64,000 nucleotides of DNA from positions 310,001-374,000 of the forward strand of contig NZ_JACHGL010000001.1 of assembly GCF_014207505.1 (NCBI RefSeq), read 5' to 3'. A program made the position numbers and the translations under genes. The notes under the pieces were generated by a model. That model was not told where the DNA came from. It searched no databases and was given only the letters and a program-made list of their open reading frames with translations. This document shows, one piece after another, positions 27,301 through 35,789 of the stretch (within the stretch, counting starts at the first letter, position 1; every line of letters begins with the position of its first letter). The stretch comes from Leuconostoc carnosum. Its GTDB lineage: Bacteria; Bacillota; Bacilli; Lactobacillales; Lactobacillaceae.

Positions 27301-28143
27301 ATGGACAATACAGAGATAAAAAAGATTTCTCGCAAAACATTAAATAAGTCATTTCATCATTGGTTCTATGGTCATTTGACAGTATTTTCTCAAGAACATA
27401 TGCAGACTTTTGGTTATTTAACATCGATGTTGCCAATTGTTGAAGAATTATATGATAATAAAGAAGACCAAGAAAAAGCCATGAAGACGTATACTGCGTT
27501 TTTCAATACGGAACCACAACTTGGGTCTGTCATTGTTGGTGTCACAGCCAGTCTGGAAGAGGCACGTGCTAATCATGGTGGTGTTGATGATGCAACTATT
27601 AATGGATTACGTGCAGGACTAATGGGACCTATCGCTGGTATTGGTGATTCACTAGTTGTTGGGACATTAATTCCAGTTATATTAGGAATTGCTTTAGGTA
27701 TGTCTGATGGTGGGTCGCCATTGGGCGCAATTTTCTATATTATTGTTTGGAACTTACTGGGTTACTTTGGCATGCGATTTGCTTTCTTTAAGGGCTATGA
27801 ATTGGGGGATAAAGCGGTTGGTATCTTAATTGGGCAACAAGGTAAAGCCATCCGTAAAGCGATTGCCACTGTCGGTGGCATGGTTGTCGGTGGTGTTGCT
27901 GCAACATGGGTTACTGTTAAAACCTCATTTCAGCTAACTAATGCCTCTGGAAAACCTTACTTAGTACTACAAGATAATTTGGATTCTGTTTATCCGGGTC
28001 TATTGACTGCTGCCTTTATTGTTGCATGTTGGTGGTTAATGGCTAAGAAGAATATTTCGCCTATTAAGGTCATGTTGCTTCTTGTTGTTGTAGCACTGGT
28101 TGGTGTATTAGTTGGATTCTTCAATCCAGGTTTGAGCTATTAA
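27301..28143 (+). CDS. PTS mannose-family EIID component
   Basis: Partner membrane subunit of EIIC. The 280-residue protein has the family N-terminus (ISRKTLNKSFHHWFYGHLTVFSQEHMQTFGYL in outline), a central GLMGPIAGIGDSLVVGTLIPV and C-terminal membrane segments. ATG 27301 follows GAGGAGGAC of the IIC acidic tail codons, so the same bases encode the acidic tail of IIC and serve as the ribosome site of IID. It is followed by a small membrane protein gene. Confidence 0.93.
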   Translation: MDNTEIKKISRKTLNKSFHHWFYGHLTVFSQEHMQTFGYLTSMLPIVEELYDNKEDQEKAMKTYTAFFNTEPQLGSVIVGVTASLEEARANHGGVDDATINGLRAGLMGPIAGIGDSLVVGTLIPVILGIALGMSDGGSPLGAIFYIIVWNLLGYFGMRFAFFKGYELGDKAVGILIGQQGKAIRKAIATVGGMVVGGVAATWVTVKTSFQLTNASGKPYLVLQDNLDSVYPGLLTAAFIVACWWLMAKKNISPIKVMLLLVVVALVGVLVGFFNPGLSY

Positions 28144-28164
28144 TCAAAAGCGAGGTGGGGTAAA

Positions 28165-28458
28165 ATGGTACAAACAACCAAAAGTGTTGAAAAAGGGTAT
28201 CAAAATGAAATACTATTTCAAGAAAAAATGCTTAAAAATCTTGTCCACTGGCAATCTTTCTTTTCGATGATGGTAGGTTTTAGTATTTTAATTATTTATT
28301 TCTTTAGTCGGTATAGTGTTTGGTTGTTGGTGGCTGGCATTGTACTTTTGGTTGCTAATATTATCTTAATCTTTCTCATAGGTTATGGCATCCGTCGTGG
28401 TAAACAAAATCTTAATAAAGTGATCCAACACTATAAGGAAGAGCGGCCTCAAATATAA
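28165..28458 (+). CDS. Small membrane protein in the PTS operon (97 residues)
   Basis: Unrecognised protein with two hydrophobic segments (about 33-50 and 52-74) flanked by charged ends. CGAGGTGGGG precedes the ATG and the gene starts 21 bases after the EIID stop, so it is co-transcribed with the PTS genes and likely serves the same system. Mannose-family operons sometimes carry a small accessory gene, but I cannot match this one to a named family. It ends shortly before the operon terminator. Confidence 0.75.
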   Translation: MVQTTKSVEKGYQNEILFQEKMLKNLVHWQSFFSMMVGFSILIIYFFSRYSVWLLVAGIVLLVANIILIFLIGYGIRRGKQNLNKVIQHYKEERPQI

Positions 28459-28472
28459 CTTGTGAATTATAA

Positions 28473-28486
28473 ATTGGTATACCAAT
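28473..28486. repeat. 14-bp perfect palindrome ATTGGTATACCAAT
   Basis: A perfect 14-bp palindrome lies between the PTS operon and its terminator hairpin. Thirteen bases covering it (AAATTGGTATACC, 28471-28483) recur at 1864-1876 ahead of amt. It could be an operator; no regulator is implied by the neighbours. Confidence 0.5.
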
Positions 28487-28499
28487 AATAAACTGATTG

Positions 28500-28536
28500 A
28501 TAAAAGCTAATGACATCATGTCATTAGCTTTTATTC
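28500..28536. terminator. Terminator of the mannose-family PTS operon
   Basis: ATAAAAGCTAATGACA and its exact complement flank a three-base loop, with an A run before and a T run after, so it can act in both directions. Confidence 0.9.
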
Positions 28537-28585
28537 ATCAACAAGTTTAAAATTAACTTATAAAAAATTTGCATAAGGAGAGAGA

Positions 28586-29626
28586 ATGTTTTTAGCAATT
28601 AAGGAAATGAAGCATGAAAAATTGCGCTATGGCTTGATTGTTGCCTTGATTCTGTTGGTGAGTTACTTGTTAATTATTTTAACAGGATTATCAACTGGAT
28701 TAGCTAATTTAAATAAAGCAGCTATCAATGAATGGGGTGCTAAAACAATTATTTTAGATAAAGATTCGCAGGGTAGGTTGGCACAATCTTATTTATCAGC
28801 TCAGACATTGCAAACAACAAAAGGGTCAAAAATATCGCAATATAACTCATTAGTAACATCAACCGGTGATTTAAAAGAAAATGCTCAGATTATTGCACTA
28901 TCCAAGCAGTCATTTATTTATCGTAATTTAAAAGCTACGACAGGAAAAAAATTCACCTCTAAGAATACGGCATTAGTCGCTGATAAATTTAAAAAAGACG
29001 GATTTAAGATTGGTAGTAAAATCAAAATAGCAAATTCCAATGTTGAATTACGTATAGTTGGTTTTACACCACGCGCGACGTTAAGTGTAGCACCAGTTAT
29101 TTATACATCTTTTGAAACAATTAAACCGTTGAATAATGGGGTAGTTAATGCCGTTGTTACTTCAGAAAAACATCAGTTTCAGGATGCACCAAGTAATGGG
29201 CTAGTTTTAAGCATTAATCAATTTATTAATAAATTACCTGGCTATAGTGCACAAAAATTAACTTTTAATTTTATGATTGGTTTTCTGTACATCATCATTT
29301 TCATAGTGATTTCAATCTTTTTATACATTCTTACAACACAAAAACTACCTAACTTTGGTGTACTTAAGGCACAAGGCGTGCCAACAACATATCTTGTGAT
29401 GAATACTTTAGCACAGTCATTTATTATGTCGGTTATTGGGGTGTTTTTGGCCATTGTATTTGGCTTACTCACATCGTGGTTTTTACCTAGTGAAGTGCCA
29501 ATTGTTATTAGTACTATGAATATCGTGTTAACTAGTGTCGGTATTATAATAATGTCCTTGTTAGGCAGTCTTATTCCAATTCGTCAAATCGCTCAAGTCG
29601 ATCCTTACAAAATTATAGGGGGCTAA
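28586..29626 (+). CDS. ABC transporter permease, HrtB/FtsX-like (possible haem exporter)
   Basis: The 346-residue membrane protein has one N-terminal transmembrane segment (about 15-37), a large extracytoplasmic domain (about 40-225) and three C-terminal segments, the MacB/FtsX layout. The start MFLAIKEMKHEKLRYGLIV and the size resemble the HrtB permeases that expel haem in lactococci and staphylococci. No HrtR-type regulator is next to it, so the substrate is inference; lipids or peptides remain possible. It precedes its ATPase gene by two bases and follows AAGGAGAGAG. Confidence 0.8.
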   Translation: MFLAIKEMKHEKLRYGLIVALILLVSYLLIILTGLSTGLANLNKAAINEWGAKTIILDKDSQGRLAQSYLSAQTLQTTKGSKISQYNSLVTSTGDLKENAQIIALSKQSFIYRNLKATTGKKFTSKNTALVADKFKKDGFKIGSKIKIANSNVELRIVGFTPRATLSVAPVIYTSFETIKPLNNGVVNAVVTSEKHQFQDAPSNGLVLSINQFINKLPGYSAQKLTFNFMIGFLYIIIFIVISIFLYILTTQKLPNFGVLKAQGVPTTYLVMNTLAQSFIMSVIGVFLAIVFGLLTSWFLPSEVPIVISTMNIVLTSVGIIIMSLLGSLIPIRQIAQVDPYKIIGG

Positions 29627-29628
29627 CT

Positions 29629-30303
29629 ATGTCAAATCTTAGGTTTTCATCTGTTACTAAAATATTTGGTCATGACACCAGCAAATATGTTGCGCTTGAT
29701 CAAGTTAATTTTGAGGCAGAAAATGGGCAACTTGTTGTCGTTATTGGACCATCTGGTTCTGGGAAAACGACCTTTTTAACAATTGCCGGAGGCTTGCAAT
29801 CACCAACTTCTGGTAACGTGACGATCAGTGGTAATAATATGACAAGTCTCGCCAAGAAAGAACAAACAAAGTTGCGTTTGAATAAGATTGGTTTTGTTTT
29901 GCAATCATACAATTTAGTACCATTTTTAACTGTGAAAGAACAATTTGAGCTAGTAACTAAAGTCAAGAAAAATAATCTTTCCGATCAATCATTGTATCAA
30001 TTACTTGATGATCTTGATATTCGTTCTCTAGTCAATAAGTATCCAAATGAACTATCAGGTGGGCAAAAGCAACGTGTGGCAATAGCACGCGCTTTGTTTA
30101 CTGACCCTGAATATATTCTTGCGGATGAACCAACAGCAGCTTTGGATACCGAACGTTCTATGGCAGTTATGTCATTATTAAAAGATTTAGCACATAAACA
30201 TGATAAAATGATTATAGTTGTAACACATGACATGCGCTTAAAAGAATTAGCTGATAAAGTCTATCAAATTATTGATGGTAAAATGTCAGTGTATGAGGGT
30301 TAA
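29629..30303 (+). CDS. ABC transporter ATP-binding protein, HrtA/LolD type
   Basis: The 224-residue ATPase has Walker [10 protein letters not shown]-loop [12 protein letters not shown], signature [15 protein letters not shown] and Walker [12 protein letters not shown]. It belongs to the LolD/MacB/HrtA group that pairs with FtsX-type permeases. It follows the permease after two bases and powers it. The pair forms a complete exporter. The overall similarity cannot separate HrtA from other members of the group. Confidence 0.9.
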   Translation: MSNLRFSSVTKIFGHDTSKYVALDQVNFEAENGQLVVVIGPSGSGKTTFLTIAGGLQSPTSGNVTISGNNMTSLAKKEQTKLRLNKIGFVLQSYNLVPFLTVKEQFELVTKVKKNNLSDQSLYQLLDDLDIRSLVNKYPNELSGGQKQRVAIARALFTDPEYILADEPTAALDTERSMAVMSLLKDLAHKHDKMIIVVTHDMRLKELADKVYQIIDGKMSVYEG

Positions 30304-30362
30304 AAAATATTACTGATCAACGAGCAATGCCATTATCATTAGATGGCGAAAGGGTGAGATTC

Positions 30363-30914
30363 ATGAGGGATATTTATTTTGTCAGGCATAGCATTCAGGA
30401 CTTATCCGTTCAAGATGATGCTTCGGCACCTTTAACGAAAGCAGGTCATGTACTGGCTAAGGAACTAACACGTCTGTTTACCAACAAATCTATTACGGCC
30501 ATTTACTCATCACCTTACGCACGTGCGTTTCAAACAGTTTTACCGACGGCAGAAAAATTAGATTTAATAATAGACACACATGCTGATTTGCGGGAAAGAC
30601 AAGCAATTTGGCGAGTTGATTGGCAAGAACATCTTGCCAATCTTTGGCAGGATTTTGAGCTTAAAGCAGATGGTGAGGAATCGTTGGCTGATGTCGAACG
30701 ACGAATTGTACCAGCTTTCCAACAAATCTATGATGACACAGAAGGGAATATTATTATTACGGGGCATGGGACGGCTTTGGGTGTACTATTTTATCACTTA
30801 ACACATGGTCAATTTACTTTTTCTGATTGGCAAAATATGAACATGCCAGATGTTTATATAGGACATTTTTCGGATAAAAACGTCTTCGTTGGTTTAGAAA
30901 AAATAGCTCGGTAA
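30363..30914 (+). CDS. Histidine phosphatase family protein
   Basis: Phosphoglycerate mutase-like phosphatase of 183 residues. The catalytic RHS motif is FVRHSIQDL (about residue 8-10), followed by PLTKAGHVLAKEL, IYSSPYARAFQTVLPTA and the second His in IIITGHGTALGVLF. The substrate cannot be told. ATG 30363 is chosen because AAGGGTGAG lies eight bases upstream; an earlier in-frame ATG at 30327 has none. It lies 59 bases past the ABC ATPase gene and may be read from the same promoter. Confidence 0.85.
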   Translation: MRDIYFVRHSIQDLSVQDDASAPLTKAGHVLAKELTRLFTNKSITAIYSSPYARAFQTVLPTAEKLDLIIDTHADLRERQAIWRVDWQEHLANLWQDFELKADGEESLADVERRIVPAFQQIYDDTEGNIIITGHGTALGVLFYHLTHGQFTFSDWQNMNMPDVYIGHFSDKNVFVGLEKIAR

Positions 30915-30981
30915 TGATAGCTTTCGAGTCGTAATGATGAATATGCTATTATGGCACTTAATGACTCAAATAAAATTAAAT

Positions 30982-31010
30982 TTGACATTTCCTCCTTTTT
31001 TTTTTACAAT
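30982..31010 (+). promoter_or_regulatory. Promoter of cfa with a T10 tract in the spacer
   Basis: A perfect TTGACA (30982-30987) and TACAAT (31005-31010) are separated by 17 bases. Ten T residues in a row (30996-31005) fill the end of the spacer and the first base of the -10 box, so slippage would change the spacing. Confidence 0.8.
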
Positions 31011-31039
31011 ACCAGTTATAAGAAAAAAGGGGAAAGACA

Positions 31040-32236
31040 TTGTTAGATAAAACGATTTATAAGCAGATTTTAAATGCTAGTTTTAACGCCCCAATCGACG
31101 TTGAATTTTGGGATGGTGAAAAGGTTAGTTACGGTGATGGTGAACCCATTGCCAAGATTATCATGCATGAAGTCATACCCGTTAAAGATATTATGTCTCA
31201 TGCCTCATTAACGTTTGGCGAGGCATATATGGATGGAAAGATCGAAATCCAAGGTGATCTACAAAAGTTAGTTACCACAGTTTATAATTCTAAGGACAGT
31301 TTCCTGAACAGCTCGAAGTTTGCTAAACTGGTTCCAAAACATTCACATACTGAAAAAAAGAGTAAAGCGGATGTGCAAAGCCATTATGATATTGGTAATG
31401 ATTTTTACGAGAAATGTCTTGATCCAACAATGACCTATTCATGTGCTTACTTTGCAAGTGAAGACGATTCACTAGAAGATGCACAGTGGAACAAAGTGCG
31501 TCATATCCTAAATAAATTAAATGCCAAACCTGGTGAGAAATTATTAGACATTGGTTGTGGTTGGGGAACATTAATTTTCACTGCAGCTAAGGAATATAAT
31601 CTTGAGGCGACTGGTGTCACACTAAGTCAGCAACAATATGATTTTGTTACCAAAAAAATTGAAGCAGAAGGATTACAAGACCGCGTTCATATTTATTTGG
31701 AAGATTATCGTGAACTGAAGGATAAATATGACCACGTGACTTCTGTTGGTATGTTTGAACACGTTGGTAAAGAAAATCTCGAAGCTTATTTTGAACAAAT
31801 TAACCATCTGTTAGTTGAAAATGGTACAGCTTTGATTCATGGTATTACTGGGCAACACAATGGTGCGGGCGTTGATGCATGGATTAACAAGTATATTTTC
31901 CCAGGCGGATATGTTCCAAATATTGCTGAGAATGTTGAGCATATCATGCATGCATCACTACAAATTGATGATATTGAGCCACTACGTCGCCACTATCAAA
32001 AGACATTGGAAATCTGGACTGAGAATTTCCATAATGTGAGTGAGGAAGTTATTTCACGTTATGGCGAACGTTTCTATCGGATGTGGGATCTTTACTTGCA
32101 GTCTTGTGCTGCATCATTTGAATCAGGAAATATTGATGTGGTACAATACTTGATGACCAAGGGACCTTCTGGAACTGATCTACCAATGACACGCGCTTAT
32201 ATGTATCAGGCAGATACAAAGCATGGTGTTAAATAA
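31040..32236 (+). CDS. cfa: Cyclopropane-fatty-acyl-phospholipid synthase
   Basis: SAM-dependent enzyme adding a methylene group across the double bond of membrane phospholipid acyl chains, a stress and stationary-phase adaptation. The 398-residue protein has an N-terminal lipid-binding domain, then [30 protein letters not shown], the SAM site [12 protein letters not shown] (about 169-180) and [15 protein letters not shown] 31040 is the start: AAAAGGGGAAAG lies four to ten bases upstream, and the residues after it are the family-typical [10 protein letters not shown]. It has its own promoter and terminator. Confidence 0.96.
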   Translation: MLDKTIYKQILNASFNAPIDVEFWDGEKVSYGDGEPIAKIIMHEVIPVKDIMSHASLTFGEAYMDGKIEIQGDLQKLVTTVYNSKDSFLNSSKFAKLVPKHSHTEKKSKADVQSHYDIGNDFYEKCLDPTMTYSCAYFASEDDSLEDAQWNKVRHILNKLNAKPGEKLLDIGCGWGTLIFTAAKEYNLEATGVTLSQQQYDFVTKKIEAEGLQDRVHIYLEDYRELKDKYDHVTSVGMFEHVGKENLEAYFEQINHLLVENGTALIHGITGQHNGAGVDAWINKYIFPGGYVPNIAENVEHIMHASLQIDDIEPLRRHYQKTLEIWTENFHNVSEEVISRYGERFYRMWDLYLQSCAASFESGNIDVVQYLMTKGPSGTDLPMTRAYMYQADTKHGVK

Positions 32237-32243
32237 TTAATTT

Positions 32244-32286
32244 AAAAAACTAGTAATCTATTAAATTGAGATTACTAGTTTTTTCT
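32244..32286. terminator. Terminator after cfa
   Basis: AAAAAACTAGTAATCT and its exact complement flank a nine-base loop, with T runs on both strands. Confidence 0.88.
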
Positions 32287-32339
32287 TATCATGATATGAG
32301 TAGCACTAGATTATTATGAGCTTGTTTTATATTTTAAAA

Positions 32340-32882
32340 TTAATGAGAAAATTTCGCAAAAACCTCGAGTGTTTTAAACTGATTTTGATATGTTATTTGA
32401 TCTTTTAGTGAGCCCTCATGTTTGAAGCCCAATCGCTGTGCAACAGCGATACTTTTATCATTCTCACTGTCGGCTTGTAAAATTATTTTATGTAGGTCTA
32501 ATTGATCAAAGGCAAATGCTACTAAACGATTAACCGATTCTGAGATGATACCTTTTCCCTGATAATGACTAGCCAACCAATAACCTAGCTCAGCTGTTTT
32601 ATTAGTGGGACTGATATGATGCAAATCTATCATGCCAACAGCTTGATTATTGGCAACAATAACTAGTTCAAATAAAGTATTTTTAGCATTTTGAATACGT
32701 GCATAATTAATAAATTTGATTTCATCATCGATTGACTGTGTTGCTTTTGCCCAAGGCATCCAGCGCGATAGGTCATCTCGATCTTGATTAATAGCATCGA
32801 ATAATGGTTTCGCGTGAGATGTTTCTGGGAAAACAAGTGCAATGTTTAAATGATTGATGAAAAATGTATCGAATGTAAACAA
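32340..32882 (-). CDS. GNAT N-acetyltransferase, RimJ/RimL type
   Basis: The 180-residue protein resembles enzymes that acetylate ribosomal protein N-termini or small amines with acetyl-CoA. It shows LVFPETSHAKPLFDAINQDR near the start, the acetyl-CoA stretch ELGYWLASHYQGKGIISESV and the LHKIILQADSENDKSIAVAQRLGF ending typical of RimJ/RimL-like proteins. The true substrate is unknown. It is a single minus-strand gene between + strand units. Confidence 0.87.
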   Translation of the reverse strand: MFTFDTFFINHLNIALVFPETSHAKPLFDAINQDRDDLSRWMPWAKATQSIDDEIKFINYARIQNAKNTLFELVIVANNQAVGMIDLHHISPTNKTAELGYWLASHYQGKGIISESVNRLVAFAFDQLDLHKIILQADSENDKSIAVAQRLGFKHEGSLKDQITYQNQFKTLEVFAKFSH

Positions 32883-33005
32883 ATTAATGACCTCTAACTG
32901 ATATTATACTAAAAATAAATAATATATCTCGTTTAAAGACTTGTGAGTATTGAATAAAACAGCTATGATATAATTTAGCAAGAAAAGATTTGAGAGGATA
33001 ACTTA

Positions 33006-33479
33006 ATGTTTATTAATAGTATTGTAGTTGGTATTATGGCTGGATTAATTTCTGGTATGGTTAAAATTGGCTGGGAAACAATTTTACCACCAAGGAGTCA
33101 AGCACGAGACGAGACAAATCCACCGCAGCAACTATTACAGCAGCTTGGTGTACCACGTCGGGTAACACATGCATACGTATATTATTCTAAGGATCAAAAA
33201 ATTTATTACACGGCGCTAATAATGCACTTTGGTTTTTCTGTTACATTTGCAGTGTTACTTGCCTTAACTTATAAGATATTACCTATTATTGCGCTTTGGG
33301 AGGGGAGTTTATACGGTATTGTGATTTGGTTTGCTTTCCATATTGTGATTCTACCATTACTAAAAACTGTGCCTTCACCAGTAAAACAGCCATTTGCCGA
33401 ACACTTTTCTGAATTTTTTGGACATATTGTATGGTCATGGTCTATCTATTTGGTTATCATTGCGTTACTGGGAAAGTAA
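33006..33479 (+). CDS. YagU family inner membrane protein (DUF1440)
   Basis: The 157-residue membrane protein has segments at about 3-20, 73-90, 95-118 and 138-155, and the features WETILPPRSQARDETNPP and PVKQPFAEHFSEFFGHIVWSW, which match the YagU family. In E. coli the homologue has been linked to acid tolerance; here the role is unknown. An extended -10 box (TGATATAAT, 32966-32974) lies upstream and TTTGAGAGG serves as ribosome site. Confidence 0.85.
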   Translation: MFINSIVVGIMAGLISGMVKIGWETILPPRSQARDETNPPQQLLQQLGVPRRVTHAYVYYSKDQKIYYTALIMHFGFSVTFAVLLALTYKILPIIALWEGSLYGIVIWFAFHIVILPLLKTVPSPVKQPFAEHFSEFFGHIVWSWSIYLVIIALLGK

Positions 33480-33516
33480 TTGTTGACACTCATTTTGAAT
33501 AAAGAAAGCATGATTT

Positions 33517-35199
33517 ATGATTAAGATAAATAATCGTAGAAGTTTTTCAAGCGTTGTTATGGTGATTTTGGTCATATTTTTATTTAATATTTTTTCTGAC
33601 TATAGTATCAATTTTTTGCAAAGCCATCAACCACCAACTTACCTGATTCCAACAAATAATTTTAATCGTTTAATGACCTATCTTATGACATATTGGGGAA
33701 ATTATGCGATTACTGGTGTTGGTTATTTATTTTTATGGGGTCTTTATGTTGCACTTTTGCTGAGTAGCTTATTGTGGTTTTGGAATAAGTTTTCTTGGAC
33801 TAACCTGTTAAGCGGTTTAAAAACGGGGAGGGTACACCTATACAGCGTTGTTATTTTACTAATGACACTACCGCTTAACCAATTTGGTTTTAAATTTCCA
33901 CTATCCTACTACTTGACTATTCCTAAAACTTTTTTGGATATGGTACTTGCTGATGTCTGGGTACCATGGGTAGGTTGGGCTATTTATTTATTAATTATTT
34001 TACTACTGATGAAGTCTCGCTATTTTATCTATCAAGTCGTCATATCACGAGACCATATTATGGCAAGTTTTAAAAACAGTTGGCAGCGAGGCCATTTGAA
34101 AATACGTCTTTTCTTAGCTCTGTTAGAGGTAATTGGGATACTTATTATGAGCTTATTGGTCATTATTTATATGCAAAAGGTTTGCGATGTCATAGCACCA
34201 GTAACAATCAGACGATTGACTGCTAATATATTAGTTGTTGTTATGACTGGTATTTTCTATTGGCTAACAGCATACTTAATTGCGGTTTTTTGTCAAGCAG
34301 CGACACCAGAATCGTTAAATAATGACTCTGCTAATCAGCCATTATTAATTAATGTGGTCAGTTTAGTGGTGCTAGTGGTTGTTAGTATTTCAAGTGTGAC
34401 ATTCTCTGGCAAACTGATGGGCTTACCTAATCAAAAATATTTAGTCATTGCTCATAAAGGCGTTAGTCACTTACACGCGACACCGAATGTGATTGGCAAT
34501 TTAAAAAAAGTCAGTCAAGCGCAACCTGATTATATCGAGATTGATATTCAAAGAACAGTTGATGGCGTTTATGTCTTAAGTCATGACAGTAAAGTTACTG
34601 ACAAAGAGGGAAAGCGCTTTACAATTAAAGAAACGAAATGGTCAGTACTTAAACAATTAACGTTAGTTGATGGTAAAAAAGACTTTAATTTGAGCACTTT
34701 TGATGAGTATTTAAAGCTAGCCAATCACTATCATCAAAAATTATTGGTGGAACTAAAAATCAGTGATACCATTACAAATCAGCAGTTAAAAGCATTTACA
34801 ACGAAATATGGGACACTACTTAAAGAAAATCATGCTGAAATACAGTCACTTAATCAAAATGCTTTAAAGCGCGTTAGCAAATATATTAAGATCCGAACTG
34901 GTTTATTGTCACCCGTTAAAAATACAATTGATAGTGCTAAAAATAACGACTTTTACAGTATTGAGTATTCAAATGTCAATACCACTATGGTTCGTGAAAT
35001 TGATAAGCAAAATAAAGATCTATACATTTGGACAGTGAATCGACCTGAGGATGTTGCTAGTGGTTATGTCTTAGGGGTACGCGGTTTTATTACGGATTAT
35101 CCAAAACGAGTCCGTAGTCAATTGCAACAAATCAAGGGGCAACCGACCTATTCAGAAGCACTAGAAGGTGTCATTCTGTTTCAAAAGTCAGGTGTGTAG
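33517..35199 (+). CDS. Membrane-anchored glycerophosphodiester phosphodiesterase
   Basis: The 560-residue protein has an N-terminal region with about seven hydrophobic segments (residues 10-310) and a C-terminal GDPD catalytic domain (about 310-545). The catalytic start reads IAHKGVSHLHATPNV, where HKG replaces the usual HRG, then YIEIDIQRTVDGVYVLSHD, with the metal-binding Glu/Asp and second His. The domain end is WTVNRPEDVASGYVLGVRGFITDYP. Family enzymes split glycerophosphodiesters, in Gram-positives often from teichoic acid or lipid glycerophosphate. The layout suggests an outward-facing catalytic domain. Confidence 0.88.
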   Translation: MIKINNRRSFSSVVMVILVIFLFNIFSDYSINFLQSHQPPTYLIPTNNFNRLMTYLMTYWGNYAITGVGYLFLWGLYVALLLSSLLWFWNKFSWTNLLSGLKTGRVHLYSVVILLMTLPLNQFGFKFPLSYYLTIPKTFLDMVLADVWVPWVGWAIYLLIILLLMKSRYFIYQVVISRDHIMASFKNSWQRGHLKIRLFLALLEVIGILIMSLLVIIYMQKVCDVIAPVTIRRLTANILVVVMTGIFYWLTAYLIAVFCQAATPESLNNDSANQPLLINVVSLVVLVVVSISSVTFSGKLMGLPNQKYLVIAHKGVSHLHATPNVIGNLKKVSQAQPDYIEIDIQRTVDGVYVLSHDSKVTDKEGKRFTIKETKWSVLKQLTLVDGKKDFNLSTFDEYLKLANHYHQKLLVELKISDTITNQQLKAFTTKYGTLLKENHAEIQSLNQNALKRVSKYIKIRTGLLSPVKNTIDSAKNNDFYSIEYSNVNTTMVREIDKQNKDLYIWTVNRPEDVASGYVLGVRGFITDYPKRVRSQLQQIKGQPTYSEALEGVILFQKSGV

Positions 35200-35214
35200 T
35201 CATAAACATATTTC

Positions 35215-35243
35215 TTGCAATGGTTGTGTTGAAAAGCTATACT
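35215..35243 (+). promoter_or_regulatory. Promoter ahead of two micro-protein genes
   Basis: TTGCAA (35215-35220) and TATACT (35238-35243) are separated by 17 bases, about 40 bases before the 41-residue reading frame. Confidence 0.6.
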
Positions 35244-35283
35244 GAAGGCAACAATAGAGAACGAACAGAAAGAGGCATTTAAC

Positions 35284-35409
35284 ATGAAGAAGATAAAGTC
35301 TGGCACTGGTTTTTGGAGTAAATTATCACTTTTATTAGCTGCTGTGCAATTACTTTTTAGTATCTATCATGAAATTAAGGATTCACGTTCGCGACATCAA
35401 GAAAAATAA
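35284..35409 (+). CDS. Micro-protein, 41 residues, one hydrophobic segment
   Basis: The frame begins MKKIKSGTGFWSKL, has a hydrophobic stretch SLLLAAVQLLFSIYH (about 15-29) and ends with a charged tail KDSRSRHQEK. GAAAGAGG lies about ten bases upstream and a good promoter lies before it. The pattern of a short membrane segment with a basic tail suggests a membrane-associated micro-protein. I do not recognise a family. Confidence 0.6.
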   Translation: MKKIKSGTGFWSKLSLLLAAVQLLFSIYHEIKDSRSRHQEK

Positions 35410-35457
35410 GTTACTTTTCACGTAATTATTTAACAAGAGATAAACTAGGAGGTTTTT

Positions 35458-35592
35458 ATGTTAAAATCAGTATTAAAATTCATGTTGGCATCAACACTTA
35501 TTGTGAGTGGTGTTATTGTTGGCGGTACTATTTTTGCCGCTAAGGGTGTTGATAATTTAGGTGATAAATTAGAAGATAAAATTCATGGCTAA
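35458..35592 (+). CDS. Micro-protein, 44 residues, signal-like N-terminus
   Basis: A perfect AGGAGG (35447-35452) five bases before ATG strongly marks this short gene. The protein has a basic start, a hydrophobic segment (about 8-28: FMLASTLIVSGVIVGGTIFA) and a short charged tail AAKGVDNLGDKLEDKIHG. It could be a membrane-anchored or exported peptide. It lies 48 bases after the other micro-protein gene and probably shares its transcript. Confidence 0.65.
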   Translation: MLKSVLKFMLASTLIVSGVIVGGTIFAAKGVDNLGDKLEDKIHG

Positions 35593-35621
35593 TTATGATT
35601 TTTAGCTAGTTAAGGTAATAT

Positions 35622-35661
35622 GAGGTACTGAACATCTATGGCTGTTTGGTGCCTTTTTATA
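35622..35661 (+). terminator. Possible terminator after the micro-protein genes
   Basis: An imperfect hairpin around AGGTACTGAACA / CTGTTTGGTGCCT is followed by TTTTTA. The stem has mismatches, so this is a moderate call. Confidence 0.5.
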
Positions 35662-35789
35662 TGTAAAAAACGGGGATCATTGCTTAATAAATCACAAGTT
35701 GATTGTTTTTCGTCATTCAGATGTTGGTGCTATAATGAAGCTGTTGTTAATTATAGTGATTTTGTATTTAAAGAAAGGTCGAATTAAGA

